A stretch of 64,000 bases of DNA from Pyxicephalus adspersus (Eukaryota > Chordata > Amphibia > Anura > Pyxicephalidae), in the NCBI RefSeq assembly GCF_032062135.1, contig NC_092861.1:60281002-60345001 (forward strand), written 5' to 3'. Shown piece by piece: positions 1-55,229 of this stretch. The position numbers and the translations under genes were made by a program. The first letter of the stretch is position 1. Each line of letters begins with the position of its first letter. The notes beneath the pieces are model-generated. The model saw only the letters and a program-made list of their open reading frames with translations, ran no database searches and was not told where the DNA came from.

Positions 1-1796
1 GGTTTGATAAGTACTTGTCATTAGGGTTAGCTAGGGCTAATGCAGTTGCCCAGCCACCCTATAGACGTGCTAGTAGAAATTTCAGTTTAAAAGGGCTGAC
101 TAATGTGAAAAAAGCTACCAAATCTATTTGTTTCACTTGAAGTTTCCCCACAGAATAGTAAATAGTTCCATATGTTGTGAGTTTTTAAAAGGGAGTTAAA
201 TAAGCACTGTCTCTACAAAATAGGCTGTAATTAAAAGAAACTCCTGGATATTCACATTTGTGTGTTGTGTATAGAAGTTGTGCAGTCATTAGAAGCACCA
301 TTGGTCACTGGGATAAAAAAACAAAAACAAAACTCCAGGAAGTGATCTGCTGCATTCCTGTCCTGCCAAAGCCCTCAGTCCAAACATGTTAAACTGTGCT
401 AATGTTATTAGTATTCAAAGGTTTGTGCGAGACCAGGTATTCCACAAAATCTCTGAATTTGCAGGAATAGAATTTCTTTTAAATTTTTGGAGTGTTGATG
501 CTGGAAGAGGTCCCAGATCATTACAGGTGGCCAAACCTGGGTGCATTATCCCCAATCACTACAATATTAAAAACAATTTCCCTAGCCCTAAAAGTCAGGA
601 TCACTAAGGGACAGCAATGGGAAATATCTCTTGGATTTCATGCCAAGAAGTGAGGCCATGAATTGGAAGCTAACAATAGATCCTGAAAACCCTGAAGTAC
701 ATCTAAAATGCTGTATATGGAACAAGGTTTAAAGATAAGGAATGAGGACATGGCTAGGGGAATGGGACGAGAGCTGGTATAATTAGGGCATGTATGCAGT
801 TTTTTTAACCACTATTACCCAAGTATATGATACATAATTTTCTTGCAATAAACTTTTCATATTACGAGCAATCTATTACATGAAAAAACATTTCGCTCAA
901 AAAAATGTTATATTAAAGAGCACAATTACACTGATAAAAAGTCATGAGTATATTTATATATATTAAATTTTGTGTTCTCAGTTCCATTGTTCTATGTGGA
1001 GAATTTTCTTTAATAGAGCTATAAGTGACATTATAGACTTATAAATGAAGCTTCTGTTTTTTAGAGAAAACTGTTTTTTTTTTTTAATTTATCAGTCAAG
1101 AACAAAGGTCTCAAAACCTGACTTTCATTTAGCTATGTTACAAGCTCACATCTTGAACAATTGTGTATCTAAAAAAGAAAAGGTATTTAAAAAAGGTAAA
1201 TTGCTAATTAAAAAATATATAGGTAACACTTGCTATGAGAATATATATTTTACTAAAGCTAACAATGTACTTCTAGTACCATAGAAGCTTTTTATTAAGA
1301 GATTTTTTTTTGCATTAAAATATCATATTGATAGTGTATATGCCTTTCATTTAACAAAGCAGTCTTTTCCTTTTTCATAGTCTTTTGGCTTATATACCAG
1401 TGTTTCTCTTCAATATTCACTTCAGGACATACAGTTACGAGTGGGACGAAAGAAGACAGTGCGTCAAGAAATTTATTGGACAAAATTGTGTAGTGTTGAT
1501 ACCCACTGCCTTAGTCACAGCTCTATGTATTGCTGAGTGGTCTTATGGGCCAAGATTGGGCATGCACGCCCTTGCTAAAATGTTCTGCTACATGTGCTTG
1601 CATGGCCAGTTGCCTGTTCTGACCTCCAGTGATACTGTCCTGTTCTTCTGGAGGGTTGGGAGTGTGCATAGTTCTGGTATTGGTCATTTTGTGAAATGAC
1701 CCAACATTGTGCAGCCAGGCTGGGTCTCTCTAACTCCACAGGAAGCCTTGGTCAACTTCCTCCCTGGGGTGGTTCCGTAAGGGGTAAGGCCATGTA
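1..1796. other. Intergenic, nothing recognised
   Basis: AT-rich sequence downstream of FAM131A. The part at about 1420-1780 has somewhat higher GC and a 104-codon plus-strand frame without recognisable homology. No RNA gene was seen. Confidence 0.6.
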
Positions 1797-2207
1797 TTAT
1801 TACACAGTATTTATATAGCGCGGTCATATTACGCACCACCTTGCAAAGTCCATAGTCATCTCACTAGCTGTCCCTTAAAGGGGCTCACAATCCCTATCAT
1901 AGTCATATTTCATGCCCTATTTAATGTACAGCACTGCGTAATATGTTGGTGCTATATAAATCCTAATTATTATTATTAATAATAATAATAATAATAATAA
2001 TTACCACAGTCCAAGGTCAATTCTGTGGGAAAGCCAAATAACCTGACTGCATGTTTTTTGGAATGTGGGAGTAAACCGGAGTACCCAGAGGAAACTCACG
2101 CAAACATGGGGAGGACCTACAAACTCCATGCAAATTGTGCAAGATTTTAATATGAGACATAGCACTGCAAAGGCAAGAGTGCTGACTTCTGAGCCACCGT
2201 GCTGTCT
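1797..2207 (-). mobile_element. V-SINE-like element split by a second repeat insertion
   Basis: Minus-strand SINE. The head is near 2207 (the reverse complement begins GACAGCACGGTGGCTCAGAA), with the body to about 2003. The tail continues at 1910-1797, ending in a GCGCTATATAAATACTGTGT-type sequence. Between them, about 1913-2002, sits a plus-strand fragment ending TAATATGTTGGTGCTATATA followed by an (ATT/AAT)n run: the 3' end of another frog repeat inserted into the SINE. Directly beyond the head (about 2207-2245) is a plus-strand sequence, GCCTGGTGGCTCAGAGGATA, resembling a second SINE head arranged head to head. Confidence 0.75.
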
Positions 2208-2245
2208 GTAGCCTGGTGGCTCAGAGGATAGCCCTCTTGCATGTA

Positions 2246-4334
2246 GTTAGCCATTTGTCTTGCCTTGACTTCAGGAAACCCATGTATCCAACTAGGTATG
2301 TTGTCTTTAGTTTAATTGTTTTTTTACTGCCTACCACTAGTTTTTGGTGGTCTTAAACTCTGTAGGTTAGCACCCTTCTGCATAGTAGCTGCATGTAATT
2401 TTATGCATATCACTTTTGCACTGTCTTTGGGCATCACATCTAAGCACATCTTGCTTAAGCCTCTATGTGTCTTAGCCATTGTTTACTCCCCTTTACAGCG
2501 GAGGAAGCCATTAGGTCAGCCAAAAGGTGGAGTCTGTACATTAAGTCTCTCAATTTCTACCTACTTTATGTCTCTGTTATTTTGGGGCTGTCTTTGCTAT
2601 GTAACTGCAACCTCCTAAAGAATGGGAGTGGAAACAGATAGTCAAGTGGGGGGCTGGCTGTTTAAGTGTTTTCATTACCTCTCTCTGTTTGGTATTACTA
2701 ATTTACATGTACCCTGCCCCAGTTTCTCTGATGTACATTCACCATGTACTACCAACTTGTTTCCATCCAGCTGAAATTTATGATTGCCCATTATTTTGAT
2801 CCTGGGAATGTTGCCTTCTCCTAGATGGCTCTATGATCTAGCAGAAAAACTTAGAAAGGGCTTCATTCTCCCATCCAGGAGTGGTCAGAAATCCCCTCTC
2901 CTTTTCCGGTCTATCACTAATCTTCAAGCCTTCCAAGACTGGCTTTCTTGCTTCTGCTATATGTGGTGGAAACTCCTTCAGACCTCCAAGCTGCAAAAAA
3001 TTGAATTCATCCATGACCGTGTGTAATTTTGCACTTCAGGCAGATATGCCTCTAAATATCAGCTGGGGGCATGCACAGCTATATACTGTACATGTGCTTC
3101 AGCTGCCTCTTCTGGTCTTTAGTCAGATTGTATAATCCCTGGGTATATCAGGGGCAAACACTGATCTGGAGATCGAGCTCCTGTTGTCAATCACCCTTGT
3201 CTGCCTGACCCGACTGGTCAACTGTTGTGTAGTATTGTACCTAAATATGGGCACACTGTGACAGTGTTTTCTGTAATATCTGTGGGTATATTCTTTTGAA
3301 TTATTACCTGTTTCTAATCTTTGCTCTTTTTGATTTTCTGATTGATTGCCTCCTAGAATTACTTTAGCTTGACCTCTGTCCACAAATTTTCTCCATCCTT
3401 TCAATACTTTGTCTGGCCTATTGCTTCCCATGTTTAAACCTGGCTTTGCCTTGTGACCTGCTATGGCTCTAAAATTTGGTTTGAAGACTGTCTACCTTTA
3501 TTTATCCTCTGTTCTACCACAATCCCTGTCCACCAGACACCATACTGGGACAGTGCAACTAGCTTCTTGGTCCTGGAGCCAGGCCTCACTTTGTAGTGGA
3601 CAAAGCATGAGCAGAAGGCAGTGTGCCGACGGAGTGAATGGCGGAGTTAACAAAATAGGACAAAAGGTGGTGTGTGCATAGAGCAGAGCAAAAGGTGAAG
3701 TTCAGAAAAAGGATAGAAGGTGGATAGAAAGTGGAGAAACTAAGAGATGGTGCAGTGAATAAAGCAGAAACCAAGGCAGGCAGAGGGTAACAAAGAAGTA
3801 AAAGTGGTATGACATGTATGGAGGTGGTGTAGATCGAGCTTGGTAAATGATGAAATGAAAAGAATGTTCAGGGAGAGATTTGAGGAATTTGTAACACTGT
3901 ATATGAAGGAATTAGAACAGGCATGTGTTAAATTATGGACCATGGGGTGACAGAAGTACACAGAGACGGTGAGGACAGTGTGGACTAATGTGAACATCTG
4001 TCGGGCATAAAGCAGGAGAAGCATTACAAAGTTATTATTCTTTTTTTATATGCTTTTAAGTGCTCATTACAGACTGACATATATTTGAGTTTATGTGATT
4101 TCATGTTATATTCATTTGAGATTTATGGAGGTTAAGATTCCTTTTAATATGAATTTTATATTCTAGTACTTCACACTAAATATTGTACATTACATATTTA
4201 CCTAAAATGCTTCTGTAATGATTTTCTATAAAATAAAAACAGTACAACTTCCATGTATAGGTTTTAGTAAAAAGGAATTGTTTTATGCCAATGTTTGGAG
4301 TAGGGTACAATTTTGTCATTGCATGCAGTCCGTA
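2246..4334. other. Intergenic, nothing specific recognised
   Basis: Moderate-GC sequence with several short frames, none coherent. The piece around 3140-3640 is GC-richer and may be an old repeat, but no family was identified. Confidence 0.5.
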
Positions 4335-4576
4335 TGCAATGACTGTCCCCTTCTGATCACTCTATGCCATTGATTGTCCCCTTCTGATCACTCTATGCAA
4401 TGACTGTCCCCTTCTGATCACTCTATGCAATGATTGTCCCCTTCTGATCACTCTATGCAATGACTGTCCCCTTCTGATCACTCTATGCAATGATTGTCCC
4501 CTTCTGATCAATCTATGCAATGATTGTCCTCTTCTGATCACTCTATGCCATTGATTATCCCCTTCTGTTCACTTAC
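4335..4576. repeat. 30-bp minisatellite, eight copies
   Basis: The unit begins TGCAATGACTGTCCCCTTCT and ends GATCACTCTA. Copies start at 4335, 4365, 4396, 4426, 4456, 4486, 4516 and 4546. Copies 2 and 8 have a 31-base TGCCATTGATT variant. Copies are very similar, so the array is young or homogenised. Confidence 0.95.
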
Positions 4577-4815
4577 CGGTAATTAAGTGTAGGGATCTCC
4601 GTTAGGGCAGGGATCAGCAGCTTCCTTCCTGGTGCAGAATGCCAGCTTGTTACTTTCAGTTTCACTCTGCACTGCAGCCAGGAGCAGACACAGGATCAAA
4701 TATCGGGGGATGTCTTATTCACAGGTGAGTGTCCTATTTTAATTATTTTTTCAAAAATCGGGGGTGGCTTATTTAATGGGGATGTCTTAAAATCGGGGAA
4801 ACCCGGTATTTGTAG
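4577..4815 (-). mobile_element. Interspersed repeat ending GGGTTTCCCCGATTTTAAGA on the minus strand
   Basis: On the minus strand it starts TACCGGGTTTCCCCGATTTT, with AAGACATCCCC repeated in variant form further in (AATAAGACATCCCCCGATAT). This resembles the CCGAAAATAAGACA-type nonautonomous repeats common in vertebrates (recalled). It abuts the 30-bp minisatellite, which may have grown from its inner end. Limits are approximate. Confidence 0.45.
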
Positions 4816-7481
4816 GCTTTTAGGTTACGGCAATATACTAGGGGTACAAAATAATGGGGGTGGTTGTAATAATAAACCATCCAACATAGGTATATTACTT
4901 TCGGAATAGTTTACAATTAAAGTTAAAAATGCAAATGATAGGTCTTGGGCAAGATTTAGTACATTTTCTGCCATTAGAGTGGGTGCACAAATTGTTTGTG
5001 TCCAACCAAATTGTAACCTCACAATATATACTAAGCAGCTGAGACGCATATAAATAAGCACACATAGGCCACCGTGTTTCTATAATACTGTACATTTATA
5101 AAAAGGTGTGTTTAGGCTAGGTAGTATGGTGCCTAACCTATAAATGTGATTTATGATAAAGTTTTCGGACCTGGAATATGTTATTATTAAAAAAAACTAA
5201 ATAGTGAGTATTGATATCAGTAATTGCCTATTTACATCTTACTGCATTAACCTGTTTTTTGTGTGCTTTACCATGTGTTGCTTTTAAGCAGCAAACTCAA
5301 ATGATCAGGTTGCAGTGCACTAAAACATCCAAGAAAATAAATATGCAGTATTTATGTAGAGCACCATGATGCAGAGTAGTGTGTTGGGATACACTACAAC
5401 ACATGGGCATTAAAGTTTATTCGTCTTGGGGTGCCATTTAAAACAATGCTAAATGTATATGCCAATGTTTTAAATAGTCCTAATGTATATAATGTGCGTT
5501 AACAAATCAGCTTTGTGCCAAGGTGTTGCCATTGCAAGTGGGCTTACCTATTTTGATATATTGCTGCTTGGAATATACAGTAAGTTCGAAAGGGAGGTAT
5601 GTTGAAAAAACAGACCATTTATAGACAGTGGTGACATTTTGCTTTGATTGAAATGCCTCTTTTTACCAGCTGTCTTCCTTCCTTGCATTCTTAAATTAGC
5701 AATTGTAGTGCTTGTTATTTTAGAACATCAGTGTAGGATATGTTAGATGGGTTCTGAAGTGCATTTAGTATGCATGTATACATCTGAATGCTCATGCCCA
5801 CTCTTTTTCATTTACCTTTAATCAAGCCTATTATATAAAAAGGCACCTAATAACAATCACAGCCACTGTATTCATATGTAATAATTACAACATGAATGTA
5901 CAAAAACACAGTTATGTTTTATCCATATAACCTTGTTCTGTAACCTTTTCGTAGCAATTAGGCTGCCATTGTAGATAAAAATAATAAATGTAGTACTGCT
6001 ATCCTGGTTCAGAATATTCATTTTAATTATTTCTTGTTCTAAAAATTTCCTGAACCTGTTATATATACCAAATGTTATTAACACCTATTTGAAACTTACT
6101 GCACCATTGAAATCATGTAATTTATGTATGGTGGCTAAGCAAGTGATTTTGAGAACATCAATGAATACATGTTTATGTAAGGCAATGATGTCTCTTTGCA
6201 CTTTTAAATAAATGCATGAAATCACTTCTGAGACTTTCAGATACAGACATGGCATACACTGCACTGCTTTTTATAGTTATACCATTAAGCTAACCACCAT
6301 CATTGACAATTGAGTAGTACCAAACAATGATAGTAAAATGTGTAACAAAAAACTAGCTTTGGCTTGCAAAGAATCATACGCCTGAAACCTTATGTACAGT
6401 CTAAAAAAATCTAAAAAGTTTAGATAAATACTATATTATAACATGCAAATGATGGACTTTTCAAGCACCAACAAAAGACCTGGCTGCCTGAATGTCTGCT
6501 AGTATACCAGACAGACATGTCTCTTCTTAGCTGATCTGTGTTTTCTTGCTGATTCTGTATTCCCCACAGTATTTACGCTATACTCTTTAGCAGAAGGGAC
6601 TCATCCTGGAATGTGAGGCTGGCAGACTCTAAAGTGTTGTCTAGAGGAAAAGTTCAATTAACGTGTAGCTTGTTCTGGTTTTATTAATCTCTGACAATAA
6701 ATTTAAAAGATCAACAAAGAAACAAAAAGCTATTTGAAAGGTTGACACTGTTTAGCAAGAATCAATAAAACTCCAATTTAAAATGTAGGTTCCCATAAAT
6801 CAGAGTAAAGGAAGTAGTTCCTAGTTAAAGGTCAGAGTGTAAAAGCTAATGTATAATAAAAAAAAAACTCAGTGCTCCTTGTTACAAATAGCTTTCTATT
6901 AAAAAGTAATTATATTAACGTGTTTACAAGTTAGCTGATAAGAAGTCTGTACTCATATCCAGAAATAAACAATTTCAACATTAACTAGTACAGCTGTAGT
7001 GCAATACCTGAATTTTACTTACCTGGTAAAGTCTTCAGATGTGGTCTGGATTCATCAGTGAATTTTCTTCTACAGACTGCAAACATTAGATTTTAATATA
7101 ACTAATATATTGTTTAGAAAACTTAAGTGCCATTTCGCCATAAACTCCACCTTAGATCCTCCTGTACAGCTAGATAATTATCTAAGTTGTGCTTCAGGAC
7201 TGACATTTCTACAAACATTTGTTTGCATTAGGACTAACAACGTGCCTATATGAGTCAATGGCAAAGCAAAAGGAGCTTGAAGCAGGTTGATGGAGTTCAC
7301 AAATAGGTCAACTGCAGGTGACATGCATCTGTCACTGGGGTCCTTACAGTGTTTAAAACAGTACTATGTATGTTATAACTGACTGCTTTAAAAAATATGT
7401 TCATCTAGATGGAACATTGCACATATGGTTTTAGAAGCTCTTTTGGCCAGGGTCACCTTCTTCAGTGTCATGTTTGTCATG

Positions 7482-7580
7482 TGCAACCCCTATTTAATGT
7501 ACAGCTCTGCATATTATGTTGGCGCCATATAAATACAGTTTATTATTATTATTTATAATAATAATAGTAATAATATTAAT
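7482..7580 (+). repeat. 3' tail of the frog repeat with (TTA)n
   Basis: CCCTATTTAATGTACAGCTC, then TATTATGTTGGCGCCATATA, followed by TTA/TAA repeats. It is a heavily 5'-truncated copy of the element seen in minus orientation at 40.0 kb. The matching tail in V-SINEs suggests mobilisation by the same LINE machinery. Confidence 0.75.
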
Positions 7581-8112
7581 TGCACATAGAGGCCCCTTTT
7601 TGGAGCACCTGCTTTTAATGCAAACAGGCATGTAGTTAACGTAGCTGTGATTAATAAATGATGCTTACAGTCAAAAAGATATATTTTCTAGCAAACATAA
7701 GAATGGGGAAGAAATATGATCTAAGCAACATTGTGGAACAAATGTTGCTGTCAGATCATGGTTACTGGATTCAAGAGGCTGTTGACATTCTACTATTCAA
7801 CATTCCACAGTTCATAGGGCTCTATTTGCAAAACAGTGAATGTGACATTCCCTCGCACATTTTCTAGTGGGAATTACTGCAATTGAAACACATAGACCTG
7901 GAAGATTCTGAGAGAATGTCTTATTCCCTGTCTTATAAATCAAACCTTTTTCAAGTTTCCAGAAAGCGGTACCATAAAAAAAAAAACAATTTTGCAAATC
8001 ATAGATGGGGCAAACACCCCATTTTATAAGGTAGGTAAAAAAATAAGAGAACTATATTTGTTTAAGCCAACAGAAGGTCTACCATTGCTGCAACAAGAAC
8101 TCTTTTTAACAA

Positions 8113-8335
8113 TGGGTCTGGTTTATTAAAGTTTTCCAAGCGTGGAGAAGTTAGGCTATCTTGGGAGACCCTGGGTAATCAAGCAAACCTGAAATGGATC
8201 TAATAGAGGCTGAAGACAATTGCCAACTATTAGGGGGTGCATTTTAAGAAGTCCATTGTAGGTTTGCTGGATCACTCAGGTTTTCCCATGATAAACTATA
8301 TTTACCAGTCTTGGAGAGCTTTAATAAATTTGCCA
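8113..8335. mobile_element. Foldback MITE, same family as the one at 31.6 kb
   Basis: Ends GGTTTATTAAAGTTTTCCAA and CTTGGAGAGCTTTAATAAAT are inverted repeats. The inner arms AAGCAAACCTGAAATGGATC and TCCATTGTAGGTTTGCTGGA match those of the 31.6 kb copy. It is diverged but has both ends. It lies downstream of FAM131A. Confidence 0.75.
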
Positions 8336-9036
8336 CATTGTGTCAGTTCTCCCCTTTCAAGTTTTGCATAGAAATCTGCCACATTTGAATGACATGTCTT
8401 AGTTTCTGCAAGTGGTGAGTTACTGTACGTGTAATGTTTTTCTCCACTTCCAAATTTTCAGGGATTTTGTCTTCTTTAATTTTTTTTTCTTTTTCAGAGT
8501 TTCCATTTCTGTTTACACATTATTTACCAGTCATATGCTACTTAAATAGATAGTAAAAGAGCAAACTTCTTTAGATATTTGGGCATTTCAAAGCATGTAC
8601 ATTTCAATATATCTTCATAAACAGACAACTATATGTTTAACTCTGCACTTAGTATTATTAGATATACTTGAATTCCTCAGTATAGGTGGTGAACCATGTT
8701 GTAAAGTATTTCAAGATTTACAGTAGTTATCCAAGTAAACAAAACTTGGTGACGCCTTTTCTCAATATATTTAAAATAAATAAAACTTACCTTTTCACCA
8801 TTTAGGCAGACTCATGCAAATAATAAATTAGTATAAAGGAAATAAAATACTTATAGCAATACACCACAATAAAAATTGAAAAGAACACACAATTAGTCAG
8901 TAAAACATGAGCCAGTATATGTATGTACCTTTTAAACCATGATCTTCATACCAGACTCCTACTGTCAGCACCTAAAGAATAAACCAGTTCAATATAATAA
9001 TGTACAATTCTTGCTTTTTATATATCTTTATATGTG

Positions 9037-9087
<51 letters not shown>
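9037..9087. repeat. (TA)n microsatellite at the left edge of duplication copy 1
   Basis: About 50 bp of TA dinucleotides directly before ACACAGCTGG. It can form cruciforms and is a likely breakpoint for the adjacent tandem duplication. Confidence 0.95.
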
Positions 9088-9090
<3 letters not shown>

Positions 9091-9093
<3 letters not shown>

Positions 9094-9875
9094 CTGGTCA
9101 AGTCATAGACGCAGGAAAATGAGTTACAACTTTCGATGTTACAGCACAAGACCTTCCAAGAGCAGCAAACAGACGTGTACAAAACGCTAGAAAAGAAGGG
9201 TCTCCCCTGCACAAAGCATGCGCCCGCAGAGCCCACATGGAGGGGGGGTCCCCCACAGTGTCAGCAGAGCTTTACAAGTCCATTTACAGTCCTGAAGCTG
9301 TATTATATATTACAGAATCCATAACATACCCAATGTTAATTTAATCTGCTGCCTGGAATCTGTGGAGCATAGGGAACCACAGAGCAGGAAACAGATGAAA
9401 AAGATGACAGGGACAAGCCATTTTGCCAGTGTCCTTAAATGGGAACTCCTACACCAACAGCTGGGCTGGAAGTGGCATCAGTCAGAGGTGGCATCAAGTG
9501 GGGTGCAAGACATGCAGACAACAGCTTAAAGTCTCTCCACTGAGTAAGAGTGGTACCATAGGGCAAGGGTCATGCAAAACAGACCAAATGCTTAAGACAG
9601 ATCAAACAGGCAATTCATTTTTTTTAAACAAAAAAGTGAGAAAGGTAATGAACAAAAATAGACACAAGATAGTGAACATAAAGAAGAAAATAAAAAGGGA
9701 AAGTCTCAAGAGAAATATCCAAATTAAATTATTTTGAAAGTAAAGGTAATGATTAGGTGAGGTAATGCCCTCTGATTAGTCCATGATTTCCTGAATTAAA
9801 CAAGTATCATAATCAGTAAAAGAAAACAGGAATGAAATCTAACAGCAGTTAAAAGAGTGGCAGTGTGACTTCAGG
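9091..9875 (-). other. FAM131A: Probable FAM131A 3' UTR, distal copy
   Basis: Sequence just 3' of the stop codon on the minus strand. It has no coding capacity that looks real; the small plus-strand frames here are duplicated along with it. The nearest polyadenylation-like hexamer I see on the minus strand is ATTAAA (TTTAAT on the plus strand at 9340-9345), a common variant signal about 530 nt after the stop. No canonical AATAAA was noticed between the stop and the (TA)n run. The true transcript end is not determined. Confidence 0.45.
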
Positions 9876-10279
9876 TCAGGGTTGATCTTCTTCATCTTCG
9901 TCTAAAGATACCACCCCAGAGGACACCACATCTGAGCCCTTTCTACGCAAAGAGAGCATCCCTGACCCTCGACTTATCTGAGGGAAGGATATGAGCTCAT
10001 CCTCACTTGGACTTAAACAAGATTCTGAAAAGGACATGGAATATGAAGAGTCCTCACATTCCAGATCATGAAGGCGATCATAGGGACCTAAAACTGACTG
10101 AGGTTTGATGAGCAAAGACTCTTCAATGAGCTGAGCTGGAGACCCCAACAGCAGCTGTTCTTCATCTAGGCTGCAAAGACTGGAGCACAGGGTTTCAGGA
10201 GACAAGGTACGTGAGGAGTCACTGTCACAGCAGCATACACGGGATGACACAAGATCCTTCTGCACAGGACTTAGAAAAT
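9876..10279 (-). CDS. FAM131A: FAM131A terminal coding exon, duplicate distal copy
   Basis: 404 nt encoding the same protein segment as 11399-11802 with no amino-acid difference. Its acceptor (TTTTTATTTCTTCAG|AT) is intact and by consensus slightly better (CAG rather than TAG). It could act as an alternative last exon giving an identical protein with its own 3' UTR. It could also be unused, or be an artefact of assembly. The reading frame is undamaged, so the duplication is young if real. Confidence 0.8.
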
Positions 10280-10551
10280 CTGAAGAAATAAAAAATGGCC
10301 TTCAGTCACATGTCCAAAAAAACACTAGAAATTATTATAAGAGTTAGAGTTCTATGCGTTCTTAGAAAATGAATGAACACAAGGATGTACATTTTTAATT
10401 AACTGATATAAACATAAAATGGAGCATAAAGTAAGAGTTTCCAAAACAAATACAATCTAATCAGGTATAGCAGAGGTAGCTAAAATGTTGGCCAGTATAT
10501 TCAAAGTATTTATAGAAAACTGATAAGATGAGCACAACAAGCCTTGAAAAC

Positions 10552-10553
<2 letters not shown>

Positions 10554-10612
<59 letters not shown>
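10554..10612. repeat. (TA)n microsatellite between the duplication copies
   Basis: About 58 bp of TA dinucleotides joining GAAAACAT of copy 1 to ACACAGCTGG of copy 2. It marks the duplication junction. Confidence 0.95.
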
Positions 10613-10613
<1 letters not shown>

Positions 10614-10616
<3 letters not shown>

Positions 10617-11398
10617 CTGGTCAAGTCATAGACGCAGGAAAATGAGTTACAACTTTCGATGTTACAGCACAAGACCTTCCAAGAGCAGCAAACAGACGTG
10701 TACAAAACGCTAGAAAAGAAGGGTCTCCCCTGCACAAAGCATGCGCCCGCAGAGCCCACATGGAGGGGGGGTCCCCCACAGTGTCAGCAGAGCTTTACAA
10801 GTCCATTTACAGTCCTGAAGCTGTATTATATATTACAGAATCCATAACATACCCAATGTTAATTTAATCTGCTGCCTGGAATCTGTGGAGCATAGGGAAC
10901 CACAGAGCAGGAAACAGATGAAAAAGATGACAGGGACAAGCCATTTTGCCAGTGTCCTTAAATGGGAACTCCTACACCAACAGCTGGGCTGGAAGTGGCA
11001 TCAGTCAGAGGTGGCATCAAGTGGGGTGCAAGACATGCAGACAACAGCTTAAAGTCTCTCCACTGAGTAAGAGTGGTACCATAGGGCAAGGGTCATGCAA
11101 AACAGACCAAATGCTTAAGACAGATCAAACAGGCAATTCATTTTTTTTAAACAAAAAAGTGAGAAAGGTAATGAACAAAAATAGACACAAGATAGTGAAC
11201 ATAAAGAAGAAAATAAAAAGGGAAAGTCTCAAGAGAAATATCCAAATTAAATTATTTTGAAAGTAAAGGTAATGATTAGGTGAGGTAATGCCCTCTGATT
11301 AGTCCATGATTTCCTGAATTAAACAAGTATCATAATCAGTAAAAGAAAACAGGAATGAAATCTAACAGCAGTTAAAAGAGTGGCAGTGTGACTTCAGG
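10614..11398 (-). other. FAM131A: Probable FAM131A 3' UTR, proximal copy
   Basis: Same content as the distal 3' UTR copy, with the ATTAAA-type hexamer at 10863-10868. If polyadenylation occurs here, transcripts would end before the second last-exon copy. If it is inefficient, read-through into the distal copy would give a longer 3' UTR containing a dead coding exon. Confidence 0.45.
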
Positions 11399-54307
<42,909 letters not shown>

Positions 54308-54545
54308 AGTAATCCTCAGCAGCCCGGGCACATCCCGAGAGCAGACAGGTGCCCAGGCCGGGCTGTGAGGGGCGCTGAGCGGCTCGTCTAGCAGCACACA
54401 ATAACGAGTGTCGGTGTGATGGAGTGACAGGGACGGCTGGCTGACACGGCTCAGCTTTTCTGGTTTTGTTCCCCGGAGCTGCAGCTGCTGATGAGCGGAG
54501 AGCGTGACGTCACTCTCCCTCCACGACTACAGCATCAACAGCAAC
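54308..54545 (-). promoter_or_regulatory. FAM131A: CpG-rich 5' leader and promoter region of FAM131A
   Basis: Compared with the AT-rich surroundings this stretch is GC-rich with frequent CG dinucleotides (for example around 54330-54390 and 54400-54520), as expected for a CpG-island promoter. It lies directly 5' of the MGCIGSR start. It contains a perfect palindromic CRE and CAGCTG E-box-type sequences near 54480. No TATA box was recognised. The transcription start is not determined; by inference it lies between the CRE and the ATG. Confidence 0.7.
54505..54512. promoter_or_regulatory. Consensus cAMP response element
   Basis: TGACGTCA, a full palindromic CRE, about 200 bp upstream of the FAM131A start codon in CpG-rich sequence. 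CREB/ATF factors bind this site. Its place in a CpG promoter close to the expected start site is typical of functional CREs, so cAMP- or activity-dependent control is plausible but not shown. Confidence 0.6.
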
Positions 54546-55229
54546 ACCCTGCTGCCTTATTGTAAGGGGGGGAGCCAGGGGGAGAGGCTGGACAAAACAG
54601 GTAACATGTCCACAACCTGGGGGCAGGAGGTGCCTGCATACACTGGACTTCATATAAACACAGCCAGGTCCTCAGTATACTCCATGTAGGTGCTGGATAT
54701 AGCTGGCCTTTATTACACAGACCCCTATGTCCCTCTTCTCTCCACACTTCCTCCTGGTTTTGGCCTGATGTGTAACCCTCTATAAACAAATGCTTCATCT
54801 AAACTATATTTGTCATGTAGTACAAAGGGAAGGGAATGATAAAGTAAAAAAAGAATATGCAAAGACAAAAGTAAACACCTCTCCTGCTGCCATACTCTAC
54901 TCCATTGCAGAGAACCCCCACCTTCATGTGTCCCCAGCTGCCCTCCTATTCACCCCAGCACTTATTTGTCCTGTAATGATGTAGGGATCAGTGGGAGCAA
55001 TGACCAGGGATATAGGGCATTGACATTCCCAAAAGTCTGGCGATTTGGGCGGTGATGGCAGGTGTCTCTGGAATATGCTACTAAAGGCAAATTGTGCTTA
55101 ATGTGTGCCATGTCACAAGTTGTGGTAGCACAGAAGGAAGAGGGTTTGTGGCAGTGCTGTGGCAATAGAGTTTGAACTCCTAGATTGTGGGGCAGGGTCC
55201 TCTCCTCCTCCTCCTGTGTCATTGTCTGT

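Larger units (their letters stand above)
4816..9036. other. Intergenic downstream of FAM131A
   Basis: AT-rich. Apart from the repeat tail at 7.5 kb and the MITE at 8.1 kb, nothing is recognised. The FAM131A transcript could extend into the right end, since the poly(A) site is not fixed. Confidence 0.5.

Noticed and set aside
1385..1699. 104-codon plus-strand frame in slightly GC-rich DNA
   Set aside because: No recognisable motif, and other frames of the same DNA look equally protein-like; no supporting neighbouring exons.
8939..9236. Frames containing long YIYIYI runs (also 10528-10759)
   Set aside because: They are translations of the (TA)n microsatellites.
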